64,000 nt of DNA from Lates calcarifer (taxonomy: Eukaryota > Chordata > Actinopteri > Centropomidae): positions 7,097,716-7,161,715 of the forward strand of contig NC_066848.1 of assembly GCF_001640805.2 (NCBI RefSeq), written 5' to 3'. The notes beneath the pieces are model-generated. The model ran no database searches. It had not been told where the DNA came from and saw only the letters and a list, made by a program, of their open reading frames with translations. Of this stretch, positions 36,956 to 64,000 are shown piece by piece. The position numbers and the translations under genes were made by a program. Positions within the stretch are counted from its first letter, which is position 1, and every line of letters starts with the position of its first letter.

Positions 36956-37635
36956 ACGTTGTTGAGGTCAGGTGTTGTAGCCCAGCTGCCTAAAAATATC
37001 ATCTTAAACACAGGGCCCTAGAGAGCAGTTACCATTCAAGATCTGTATTTCAGCCTTCATGCTCACTGTGGACGGAGGTCTCGGTTGATACATGCACACA
37101 GACGCACACACTCACAAACACACACACATCCATTGAGGAAACGTGGAAGTGCTGGTCAGTAATTGTGCTCAGGAACAGATAAACGGATAACTTTTCACAA
37201 TTACAAGTAAAGAGGTAAGTCATTTTTTGACCATAGAACTTGTATTTTCCAATATCAAACACCTAAAGTCTTGTGGTTGGATTTAGTTAACCTTGGCTCT
37301 TCTCAGCACTGTTTTACCCCAAGCCACTTAACCTGACAATGATGTATGTGAGGAGCTTAGTACAAAAAAGGAGCATTAAAAGTTTGCCAGGTAAAAAAAA
37401 AATGTAGAATGAAATTAGAATGAACTGAGATTAATAAGGGAAAGGTTAATACGCTACCTCATAGCTCAAAGTAGAAATTTAATAGGGATTTTATAAATAA
37501 AAATCAGATACTGTATGTGGTGTATAGGTGTTAATATTACATCTACACAGCTTGGAGCAGATAAAAATGTTCAGAGCTTATTTCAGTTTTTGATCAAGTT
37601 CAGGGATATATGTTTTTTTTTTGGGCAGTAGAGAC
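36527..37635. other. Spacer between units 4 and 5
   Basis: Holds a TG microsatellite (36905-36954) and a looser CA-rich stretch near 37090-37130. This should contain the dusp29 promoter. No other exon was seen. Confidence 0.5.
36905..36954. repeat. (TG)n microsatellite
   Basis: About 50 bases of TG repeats with one interruption (tgttgtg). Confidence 0.9.
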
Positions 37636-38465
37636 ATGTCCTCGTGTGTGGTGAAGTCCAGGAGTAAAAACCCATACACAGCGGTGCAGGTTGACCCAGA
37701 CAGCAATTACATCACACCAGGGACATTAGACCTGGAGCAGCTGTTCTGGACCGGCACTGGGGCCCAGTACGCGCATGTCAACCAGGTCTGGCCCAGTGTC
37801 TACATTGGGGATGAGTGAGTAAATGCACAGAGATGGTTTTGAGGTTCTGCAGTACAAGTGTCAAAACTCATGATGACAGCTTCATACTGACTCTGTGTGT
37901 TACATTAAAAACAGGAAAACAGCTTTGGAGCGGCCTGGCCTCAGGGACCTGGGTATTACACATGTTCTGAATGCTGCAGAGGGGAAGTGGAATAATGTAC
38001 TGACTGGTGCTGATTACTACAGTGACATGGGCATTCAATATTATGGTGTGGAGGCTGATGACAAACCCACCTTCAACATTGCCCAGTACTTCCACCCTGC
38101 AACTCAGTTCATCCATGAGGCCCTCAGTCAACCACAGAGTGAGTCCTGAAGGAAACCAAAACCTTTAATTGAGATCATTCTCTGGAGAAGAAGCCTGAAC
38201 TTGACTCCACTGACTCCATATTATTTAAATTTTTGTTCTAGACAAGGTGCTGGTGCACTGTGTGATGGGTCGGAGCAGGTCAGCGACTCTGGTCTTGGCG
38301 TACCTGATGATGAAACACAGCTTGACTGTGGTGGATGCTATTGAGCATGTGCGACAGCGCCGTTGTATCCTGCCCAATCATGGCTTCCTAAAACAGCTCA
38401 GGGCCCTGGACATCACACTGCAAGAGGAGAGGCTCAGACAAAAAAGAGAGATCCAAGCCCTATAG
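37636..38465 (+). CDS. dusp29: Dual-specificity phosphatase 29 (DUPD1)
   Basis: Muscle-associated atypical dual-specificity phosphatase. Exons 37636-37814, 37915-38138 and 38242-38465; 208 residues. It reads [50 protein letters not shown] and [20 protein letters not shown], close to human DUSP29 (CTPGAFELERLFWKG, VNEVWPKLYIGDE, NAAHGRWN). The catalytic loop [18 protein letters not shown] has the GRSRS form that distinguishes DUSP29 from DUSP13 (GVSRS). An AATAAA lies at 38536, 71 bases after the stop, so the 3' UTR is very short. It ends the array, as expected from human 10q22. Confidence 0.95.
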
Positions 38466-38535
38466 TGCACAACAGACAAGACAATAATCCATCTCAGGTA
38501 TACAAAAATGTTCCTTATGTTTCTTAAACTGTATC

Positions 38536-38541
38536 AATAAA
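38536..38541 (+). terminator. dusp29: dusp29 polyadenylation signal
   Basis: AATAAA 71 bases downstream of the TAG stop, followed by a T-rich stretch. Confidence 0.6.
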
Positions 38542-40676
38542 CTCTATTTTGTTTTTTCACAACTGTGTCATGTTAGCGTGTGAAAGGTGCTTTCAAGGGC
38601 CTAGTGATGTTTTTCAGCGTATACTGTTGACCAGTGCTGGTACTGGTCATATTTACAGATGCAGATCGGGGAGTGGATAGAAATTGCCTGGGACAGGTAA
38701 GAGTAAAATGATTATACCTAGCCTGGATGCAGCACTGCCTCAGCTCTGCCTCTGTATCCAGCAGCACAACTGTGACTGATTCAGATATGGGACCATGTGT
38801 GATATTCCACCATCTTATAGCTAAAAAATAAAATATTTATTTCAGAGAACTGATGAGATTATTCTTCAGCATCCCAAAGATATTTACAAAAGTGGTCCAA
38901 CAGAAAGAGTGAATTGAGTTGTTGACATCTGTGTGTGAATACTGTGAGCGTAATGGATTTCATAGACCAAGTTTCAGAGCTGAAGCTACTTTTAGAGGGA
39001 TTTATAAAGCAAACATTAAATTTAAAAAACCCAGAGAGGAAAAATAAATAAGCAATTGGATCAACTTTGTAAGGATTTATTTTAAGTTTTCGGCATCACT
39101 GTCTAGCACAAAGATGGGCGACTTGAGTGCTACTGAGACCAGAAAAAAAAAAGGTCACGAGGCTTTTTGGTGTACCTGAAAATATAACGAAACAGTCTGT
39201 ATCTTTCTAGGCTATTGTGACATTATTTAGATTATATTTATATTCAACATAGTTGTATTCAAGTATTCATTGTTGTGCAGACCACAACATAACACAGACC
39301 CATAAGTACAGTTAGTTTGAAATGTTTGGTCCCATAACACAAGTTTAGCCTCAGCCTGAATTAAGCTCATGATCTTGATTTCCCTGCAATTTTTTTGTTA
39401 TCCTCCATTTTCAATTTGTAGCATTTGTCAGCAGTGGTAGCCCAACAAAAAAAAATGTAATCTGACGATGTGAAATTTATATTTCCACTCCAATTAAATC
39501 TGATTTAGCAAAGCTGGTAGTGCTGATGCTGGGTTACACATTCTACAACATAGCAAACAATCAGCATACACCCAGAAATAAAGTACCAGTAAATTTTAAT
39601 GCCCACTGTATACCTCTGACAGAAAACATTCAAATACAATGACCTCTTTCCCACAGTGCCAGATACCTTACATGCATTTTAGCCCAACAAGCCAACAGCT
39701 GCTCATCACTGGTCTAACATGCAAGCTTCCCTATAAAGACAAATGCAGTTTCACCTGTAGGCCTCTGCTCATCAAGACTTTAAACTTATTAACATTTACA
39801 TAGAGGGAAAGGAAAAAAAGGCACTCATGATTAGAAGGACCTGCCCAAAAACTGCCACAAACTTCCACAATATTGATGTTGAAGGTAACTTCTGAACATA
39901 AGTGACATAGTACAGGTGACATTTAACACTGATCACAGGACGCATTGGGCAGAAGCTTCGACATATTTAAAAGAATGCACTTAAAATAAAAACATTTGGT
40001 TTCTTAACTAGTCTGTTCAATTAAAACAAGTCTTAACTAATATTCAAGATTAATTCATCTTTAAAAAAATCTAAAACAAATCACTACTGCACATTATCAA
40101 CGCAGTATACGAAACCTTTAGCCCTCTGTTTTCATATAAGGTGTCCTCCCGTTGTAAAATTAGCCTCTTGTGCATTGATTCTGTCTCCAAGAGGAAGAAG
40201 TAAAAAACAGACTTGTGGGATGTCAACACAAGAACTTGCAGCAGAGTCTGATGAGTTTAGTGCAGCCAGATGCTGGCACTGTCAGAGCCGAAATACATCT
40301 AGAAACAATCCTAAAACTACAGCCTATAAAAACACTGCATTTGAATTAAAACTGGTCACATTCCATGGTGTTATCACGCCTCCTTTACGGTCCATTTATA
40401 TGTGAATAAATTCCTGCATTGGCTCATGATCCTCTAGTGGCCCCAAGTGGAGGACACAGAGACAGACACACATATCAGGAAGCACCAAACCAACAACTGG
40501 TAAGAAATGATGTGTGGATGGATTGAAAAACATGGACGGGTGGCTGATTTTAAGAAATGGTGTTACAAGAACTGATGGCAGCACTGGTACAAAATAGCAG
40601 AGTTTATGGGTTAGAGTTGTGTATGGTATGGTGTGCATGCGGTTTCGGGCTGAAGGAAAAGCTGTCCATGAGTGTG
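38542..40676. other. Spacer between dusp29 and adk; KAT6B absent
   Basis: AT-rich with no exon or named repeat. It includes the likely adk 3' UTR. In human the large KAT6B gene occupies this interval; nothing like its zinc-finger or acetyltransferase exons is present here. Confidence 0.55.
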
Positions 40677-47960
<7,284 letters not shown>

Positions 47961-49336
47961 GGCTGACACGGTAGTGCAATGCACGCTGCAAACACCTTAT
48001 TAACCGGCGTAAAAAAAAAAAAAAATGCGGTCGAGCTAACGGAGCGAGAAGTTTGTCGCCCTGAGTAGAGCCTCGCAGGCAGCCGTCGCCTTGCCCACTC
48101 CTCCACCAATCAGTGGTCTTACACTGAGGTCTTGCTGAGGGTGAGGGGACGTGGCCGACCACTTTTTCAGCGACCCTGCAAGGCATGTTTATTTGTGTAA
48201 CACAAAGTGCTTTACGAAAGGCATTAAGACAACTTGTAAAAGAAATACAAGGCAATGTAAGAAGAGTCACACATAAATAGGATTTTAAAAGAGTAAAATA
48301 AATACAGTACAGTGCAAGATATGAAGAAAGTGTTCCACATTTAATTTAAGGCAGCTGCACACAGAAAAATTAAAAGTTAAAATATGAAATGAGAGTAATT
48401 TTAAATATTAGTGTTTAAGTTTAAATATTGAAAAAGAAAAAGCTTGAACAGTCTGTAATCTGTCCTCTAGGGATTCTGTATCATAAAGTCAGGTAAAGTC
48501 TACATCAAATTACGGCAGCTATTTGACCTGTGACATTTGAAATCTAACACGAGGATTAAAGGTTAGAGTGTGCAGAATCTGCTACATCTCTTCCAAAGGA
48601 CTAAAATGTATGTTACTCTAGGAGGAGGGATGGCAAAAACACCTGAGAGGCTCTGCACAGGGCAACAAAATCCCAAATAGCTGCCCGCAAACCTCGCCTG
48701 ATTAAAAAGTCAGAAACTTTGCTCCGAAAGTGCTCATGAGATTGACACAAGATTCACTAAATATTTAAACTTTCCGGAATATATTTCAGTATTTTACTAA
48801 ACTTGTTTTGGCCTTTTTGTGTGGATTATTGACTTGTACTTGTACTGACTGCGTTGCGTTTACGTGTCTTAAATCTACAGGCGTCTCTTTCAGCAGCTCA
48901 CACAGTTCTGCCATATTGGCACCGAGTTGTACACTCCTGATACAATCAGCTGGAGTTAGCAGGTAAAACTTTTAACAATCCGTGAAACTTTGTTCCCATT
49001 ATCCTCTATTTAGTGCTTTCATGTCAGACTCGTGGTTGTTTTGTTTTTAGCATTAGTATGTAGATGGTAAAAATGTTGACGAAGTTGCCAATCAATCAGG
49101 GTGTTACCCAGCCGGTTAACTTACCTGAGGTTGAAGTTAGTTTGACTCATTGACAGTAGGTAAATGTTTACATTATTACACATTACATTAGCACTGTGCT
49201 TTGTTTTGATTTGTGGACCAACAAACTGTTGATGAGGGCCAAAGTATTTAAAACCTGCTGATGTAAGGTGTCTGTCTCAATAACACGGAACACGACTAAC
49301 AAAATCAACAACAACCGCTTCATTGTTGCAGCTGAG
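47961..49336. promoter_or_regulatory. Divergent adk / ap3m1 promoter region
   Basis: About 1.4 kb between two start codons pointing apart, an arrangement shared with human ADK and AP3M1. It is locally GC-richer near 47990-48190. A probable noncoding ap3m1 exon lies near 48881-48961, bounded by ctacag and GTAAAAC. No specific binding site was called. Confidence 0.5.
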
Positions 49337-52271
49337 ATGATCCACAGTCTGTTCCTAATTAATCACACGGGGGACATCTTCCTGGAGAAACACTGGAAGA
49401 GTGTCATCAGCCGGAGTGTGTGTGACTACTTCTTCGAGGCGAAGGAGAAGGCGGTGGACCCGGAGAATGTGCCCCCGGTCCTGCAGACCCCACACCACTA
49501 TCTCATCACCATATACAGGGGCAAGCTCTTCTTCCTCTCCGTCATCCAGACTGAGGTCCCCCCGCTGTTTGTCATCGAGTTCCTGCACAGAGTGGCAGAC
49601 ACATTTCAGGTGTGTTTTTCTAGATATATTCCAGGTTTTATTGTAGCCTGTGTAAGCAGATTGTGTTCAGATGTGGTTTAGATGGACTTTGGATCACATG
49701 ACACTAAACTGCATCTCAAGTGATCAGATTTTACTTCCTTGAAACGATTTAATAGGAAATTGCAGCAGCTGATGAGGACATATTTGCTCCTAAGCCCACA
49801 GCAACGTGCAGTGTAGGGCTACAACTCACAATTATTTATTTTATCAGTTCACCTGCCAGTTATTTTCTGAATTAATTAATCTCAACAGGTAGTGAAAAAG
49901 CCCACTGACCTTCCCACAGCCCACGGTGACACCTTTAAATTGCTTGATTTGCCTGTTCATCAGTTCAAAACTCAAAGATATTTCATAAACTATCATGTGA
50001 CAAAGAAAAGCAGAAAATTCTTACTTTTAAGGGCTGCTACTGTGGGTTTATAGTGGTGTGTACTTGTTTTTTTCAATCACCCAAGATACATTTTAGTGTC
50101 AAGTGTGAATAGGAGCTGTGGTGTAATTTCACATTATGTACTGAGCAGGTTTTCAGTCTGCAGTGTGTTCATGCAGAGAGAGTAAATTTGGTAGCTTTTG
50201 GGTGTGCTGATGCAACACAGAAAGGAAATGGAGGAGCTACTCACAGCCACATGTTAAAACAAATTTCACAGTGTGAAGTTAAGGCAGTGGGTGTCTTTGT
50301 GTGCACGTATTGCAGAATTTCCCTTTAGTAGTGAAGTACTGTATGTTTCTTTTCTTGTATACTCATTGCAGAAAGAATATTCAGTACTCTCAAATTTAGT
50401 GTATTGCACACACTGCATGTATACATTAGTTTGTCAGTCAAATGTTTGCTTCAGTGTAACAGGTTTTTTTGTCAACAGGACTACTTTGGAGAATGCTCAG
50501 AAGTAATTATCAAGGACAACGTGGTGACAGTGTACGAGCTGTTGGAGGAGATGCTGGACAATGGCTTTCCACTGGCAACAGAGTCCAATGTCCTCAAGGA
50601 GATGATCAGGCCTCCCACCATCCTGCGATCAGTTGTCAATACACTTACAGGTAAACAGAGGTCACCCTGACTCTGGTGTTGAATTTCAATCTGAACTCTC
50701 TAAACCAAATCTGAAATAAAATCTGCAACGTTTATGTGCACATTAATGTTTTTGCCTTTTTCGTGTGCTTTCCAGGAAGCAGTAATGTTGGAGATACGTT
50801 GCCAACAGGTCAATTATCCAACATCCCGTGGAGGCGGGCTGGTGTTAAATACACCAATAATGAGGCATATTTTGATGTGATAGAGGAAATAGATGCCATT
50901 CTGGACAAATCGGGTATGGACAACCACTTGTTTGATCACCACAGATGAGGAGTGTGTCCATGGCAGTAATGTTGGATATAATTAAACTCCTTAAACACGC
51001 TCGCATCTCCGTCTACCTTTCTTATTCAGGCACAACAGTATTTGCAGAGATCCAGGGTGTGATTGAAGCCTGCGTGAGGCTCACTGGGATGCCTGACCTG
51101 ACTCTGTCCTTTATGGTGGGTTCATGTCCTTGTTGCTCTGTGTTTCTCGGTGTAAAGTGTAAAACTCACTCATCATCATCGTGATTGCTGCTGCTTTTGT
51201 GGTGACAGAATCCTCGTCTTCTCGATGACGTGAGTTTCCACCCGTGTGTGCGGTTTAAGCGCTGGGAGTCGGAGCGTGTCCTCTCTTTCATCCCGCCAGA
51301 TGGAAACTTCACACTGATGACCTATCATGTTAGCTCTCAAAAGTAAGCACGAGCACAGCTGTGTGTCTGATTCATAATTTTGAAAGAACAAAGCCAGTCC
51401 TGGGCATCTCTATGGTCATGAACAAGGAGACGTAGACTTTATACATGCTTTCAGTATCGTTTAAATATGTGATCTAGCAATCAGCCGAACTGTTTATTGT
51501 ACCGTGGTCAATTCTGTCTGTGTCCACCCTCAGTCTCGTAGCCATTCCAGTGTACGTGAAGCAGAACATCAGTTTCTTTGAGACGGGAAATTGTGGTCGC
51601 CTGGACATAACGATCGGACCCAAGCAAACCATGGGGAAGACGGTGGAGGGCTTGATGGTCACTGTCCACATGCCTAAAGCTGTGCTCAGCACCAACCTCA
51701 CAGCCTCACAGGGAAACTACACCTACGACCTCGCAACCAAGGTAACGAACCACGTATAGAGTGGTCCTATGGTTTTTGAATGTGGACCCTTTTATCCAAT
51801 CAGTGTCTATAATAATCCTTGTTTTTTGTTAGTCTTAGTACACTAAAATTAAATAAGAATAAATAATGAAATACATTTTGTTTACTGTCCTCACTCTGAT
51901 CATGTCTGTGTTTTCTCAGGTGCTGGTTTGGGACGTTGGAAAACTGAACCCCCAGAAGCTTCCTAACCTGCGAGGCAGTCTGAGCATGCAGGCGGGAGCC
52001 CCCAAACCTGAAGAGAACCCCTCACTCAACATTGACCTAAAGATACAGCAGCTGGCCATATCAGGTAATCATCAACCAGTCACTCCCTTTTAGCCCCATT
52101 CCTTCTTTCATGATGTAGTTGATTTGCACTTTCAGCCGTTTCTCACTTTGCTTCACTCCCCTTGGCACAGGTCTCAAGGTGAGTCGTCTTGACATGTACG
52201 GAGAGAAGTACAAGCCATTTAAAGGGGTCAAGTATGTGACTAAAGCGGGGAAATTCCAAGTGCGAACCTAA
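49337..52271 (+). CDS. ap3m1: AP-3 adaptor complex subunit mu-1
   Basis: Medium subunit of the AP-3 adaptor complex, which sorts cargo carrying tyrosine motifs to lysosome-related organelles. Eight exons: 49337-49609, 50479-50650, 50776-50913, 51030-51115, 51209-51342, 51534-51741, 51920-52064 and 52171-52271. They give exactly 418 residues, the usual length. The N-terminal longin-like part starts MIHSLFLINHTGDIFLEKHW. The linker holds NIPWRRAGVKYTNNEAYFDV. The mu-homology domain follows: VSFHPCVRFKRWESERVLSF, IPPDGNFTLMTYHV, FFETGNCGRLDITIG and NYTYDLATKVLVWDVG. It ends LDMYGEKYKPFKGVKYVTKA. All borders are GT-AG and phases agree. Divergent partner of adk. Confidence 0.97.
49808..50045. repeat. 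Interspersed repeat, 'ggctgcaac...attaatc' family, copy 3
   Basis: In ap3m1 intron 1. Begins agggctacaactcacaatta, includes agttcaaaactcaaagatat and ttcataaactatcatgtgac, and ends gcagaaaattcttac. Third, diverged copy in the window. Confidence 0.55.
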
Positions 52272-55200
52272 GTGATGACTGTCAGAGGCCAAAGGTCAAC
52301 AATCCAATGTGCCAAATAGGGGGCAAAGTTACCACACTGCTGAGTCAGCTCTCCAATAAGTCTTACATATGCTCATGGCTCATTGTTAGAATGCAAAATC
52401 GTTCATTAATAACAGTTATTTATTATGTGTTTGGCATTACATATATGTATGACTGGATGATATGTTTGGCCTGTAAAGGGATGCCTTAATAATCAATGTG
52501 ACCTTTTTGAAGTGCTATTAGTTTCTACCCAGTTTAATTGTGCTGCATTGTATGAATCATTCCTCTATCTTTTTGGACTATTCTTTTTTATTTTTTTCTG
52601 TTTCTTTTCTGTTTTTGTCTAACACCTTCTGAGTGTTGCCTAAGGGGAATATTTCAGGTTGAAAAGGGACACTCTCAGCTCACTGCCTTGCTTGTCACTA
52701 CTTCAACTCACCTATACAATCTTACTTGCATGTTGCCTGAAAGTAAGCAGCCATGCCTTTGAAAACCATTTTACATAATATAAGGTAGCCAGTTTTATAC
52801 TTACACACACATATGTGTATATATATATGTGTTTATTTTTGAAAAATCTAATGTAGTATCTACTTTCTGAGTAGCTGCAGTGTGTCTTAAGGCACTGTCT
52901 TTAGTGCAGGTATTTTTGCACACATTCACTCTTCAATGTGGCCTTGTAAGAGTAGGTTTAAGTGCTTTGTGAAGCACACACTACAGAACAAACCACATGT
53001 TTTCTAGGCCTGAGGGAAGTACATCTTAAATTTATCTTATATCTAAGGTACATATTTTGACTTAGGAAGGGAGCACAACAATCTTCAGGGCCTAGAAATG
53101 ACCTACTGATTCACACAGTCTGTTGGGAACAGTTGTATAAAAAGCACTCAAATCTATAAGATCCTCTTCACAATCTTGAATGCAACTTCTTTACTCAGCA
53201 CAGCATTTGCACAATCTATTGTCCATGTGGAAAATACTACTTAAAGCTCTGGTATGAAGTTGAATCTGTATTTTAGTGTATAAGATGTCTTATAAAAGCT
53301 TTAAAATGATTATTATGTTTATGTGTGCTTTTTTTCTGGTCTACCACTTTGGTCAAGACTGAAATATCTCATCAACTACCCAATGCTTAATCTTGACGTT
53401 CATAGTCCCCAGAAGATGAATCCTACTTACTGCAGTGTTGACATTTGTTGTTTTAGTGAAATGTTTGCTTGCAAACATGATAAATTACATAAGATGAACA
53501 TGTTTAACATCATACGTGCTTAAAAGTGACATGTTAAATTGCCACTGTGAGAGCGTTACCATGCTAATGTTAGCATTTAGCTCTTAAAGCCGGTAGCATA
53601 GCAGTAGACTCTTTGTGTATTGATCTATTTTAAGTCATGAACCCCCACAACTCTCTCTCACTCGTTTCACGGTAATGCTACCAGTGACTTAAGAGGCCGA
53701 CTCCAGTCATAATTATAGTCTTTTATTCTTCCAAGGCACAGCAGATGTGTTGGCAGGGCTAGAAGCTATCAGAATACATTCAGGGTGTGAATGAACACAT
53801 CAAGCACACACAGAACCACACCCTGTCGCTCTCAGTGAGGGGTCAGTGACTGCTACATGCTCAGTAGGCCCAAATAAAAACAAAAAATGCTGTTTACATT
53901 CTGTGCTGCTATCCAGAGCTCCATCCCCGACCATCATGGGGACGGCTCACTAGTAGTGTCTAAGTGAGGAGGCTTCACACATACACACAGGCACACATGT
54001 ACAAATTCTCCATTTAACAGTTAAATTTTCCCAGCCATTGTAAAAATAAAAAAAAGGTAATAAAAATTGATGAAATACTGTTGAGGGAATGAAAATATGC
54101 ATTCACCGACCTTTACCTTAAACTGCTGTGTAATTACTCCAGACAAGAACACTCCTTTAAAACAAACTAGACCACTGGACTGGTGTCAATGCCTGATAAT
54201 ACATTAAAAGGTTGTTTTTGTTCTCAAACCACCAGGGTCGTCTCATAAATCTCCATTAAAATGATGCTTCAGAGCATTCAGAGAGGGACTACTGAGCTCA
54301 CACAGGGAGAAAAGTCTCAAAACAGGATGTTGGATGAATGTCTATGACTAATTTTGAAAAACAAAAATCCAAACAGTTCAACTGTTACAGAGATAGCACA
54401 GAAACAAAACAATAAAATTAGTTAAAAAATGCAAAGGAGAAGAAAACATTTTTTTCTAAAAAAAGTAACAGACCTCAGAAAGTACTCCAGGGTTTCCAAA
54501 GAAAAAGGTCTGTCTGTTGTTTTTAATAACCTGGATTTAAATGTTAAGAGAACTTTCTGAAGCTTACAGTAATAAAACAAATCCTTTGGCATTGTTCACT
54601 GTGAAAATGAAAGAAATTAAAACACACATACAAACATTTGAACTAACCTTGATTTTTACGTTGCTGTCACGCAAGTGAAAACCTCTCGTCTATCTCAACC
54701 TTCCTGCAGTCAAAAAAAAACTTTATTGACAATCATACATTTTGTCAGTTATACAATTGCTTTTGAAACTGTATTGTTTGCCTAAAGAGTCATAACACCT
54801 TAAATCCAGAAGACCTTTTAGTTCTTCAAGTATAATCATCAATGGATCACAGCTGTGAGGATGTGTCACCTTTGAATTAATAGATCCAGATAAGAACAGT
54901 GTTATCACTAAAAGTAAACATGAAGAGAGGAGCGTTCGTCATCAGCCCACACAAGACTCCACACTTTAGTGTCAAACTCAGTGAATAAAGCTCATAGCTG
55001 AGTGTTGTTCATAAAACAAATAATTACTGTATATACAATAGACAATAAGAAACTCTCACTGAGAAAAAAAAATAATGAAAAGTAAATGTTCTCTAGGAGA
55101 TAATATCTTACTGTCATAATTTGCCTTTAGAAAATAGAAAAAATTTTCATGCAAAAAATATATACCTGGGATCTGGATAAACTCTTGTAACACAACATAC

Positions 55201-55465
55201 CAAAAATATATATTAAAAAGTTACAGGTAAAGGGAACCAGAGAGCAAAAGCTGAATTCACACCAATAAATGAAACTTGCTCGGTACCAAATCTAATGGTC
55301 CTGATACATAACACCCAAACTACAGTGGAGAATGGATCCAAATCACCTGCAGTTTCCTCTTTGAAGAAGTGCATGTTCACCCATTACGAGTATGCACGAC
55401 GCTACTTTCACATGAGGTGTGTGCTATCAGTGCAGAGTTTTGCTAGTTTCAGTGACCCAGTTTGT
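52272..55465. other. Intergenic between the 3' ends of ap3m1 and vcl
   Basis: Convergent 3' flanks. Presumed long 3' UTRs on both sides, a (TA/TG)n patch near 52805-52835 and a repeat copy at about 53330-53620. No coding exon was found. Confidence 0.55.
53330..53620 (+). repeat. Interspersed repeat, 'gttagcatttagctc' family, copy 2
   Basis: Contains ccactttggtcaagactga, aaatatctcatcaactac, gaacatgtttaacatcat and taatgttagcatttagctc, paralleling the copy at 18990-19350. Confidence 0.6.
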
Positions 55466-63922
<8,457 letters not shown>

Positions 63923-64000
63923 CTGGGGATGACAATATACCATAGGATTAGATTGTATAATAACATCCAAGGGGCTGATTGGGTGTTGCAGCTGAAGGCA

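Noticed and set aside
30809..38465. An operon-like or phage-like system
   Set aside because: The array is made of vertebrate phosphatase genes with introns; nothing prokaryotic or viral is present in the window.

Overview
The window looks like nuclear DNA from a ray-finned fish, most likely a spiny-rayed (percomorph) teleost. The genes are vertebrate genes split by short introns with GT-AG borders. Proteins are close to, but clearly diverged from, the human ones, and the non-coding DNA carries repeat families I associate with percomorph genomes. The species call is inference; the gene calls rest on exon-by-exon reading.

Left part (1-15.8 kb): the last three exons of angiopoietin-2 (angpt2, + strand) sit inside the gene for microcephalin (mcph1, - strand), the same nested arrangement as human 8p23. 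The mcph1 exons for the first BRCT domain, the variable middle and the second BRCT domain are here; its 3' end lies beyond position 1. Next (17-24 kb) come an uninterrupted neuropeptide Y receptor gene (npy4r-like, -) and a four-exon gene for a small secreted beta-microseminoprotein-like protein (msmb-like, -). This pair matches human 10q11.

Middle (25-48 kb): samd8 (ceramide phosphoethanolamine synthase, -), then a tandem array of five three-exon atypical dual-specificity phosphatase units on the + strand (two dusp13a-like, two dusp13b-like, one dusp29), then adenosine kinase (adk, -) with both the long nuclear and the short cytoplasmic first exons. The fourth phosphatase unit has two one-base shifts, one inside its catalytic motif, and no visible start codon.

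Right part (48-64 kb): ap3m1 (+) is head to head with adk, and the 3' two-thirds of vinculin (vcl, -) follows, including the alternative metavinculin exon. From samd8 to vcl the order and relative strands are those of human 10q22 (SAMD8, DUSP13, DUSP29, ADK, AP3M1, VCL), except that KAT6B is missing between adk and the phosphatases.

The genes do not form one pathway. What they share is conserved synteny, plus a muscle and testis theme (dusp13/29, metavinculin). Non-coding DNA holds relics of a Tc1-like transposon, LINE fragments, several short repeat families present in two or three copies, and CA/TG microsatellites. I saw no tRNA, rRNA or CRISPR, and no wholly new system; the phosphatase array is the most unusual locus.
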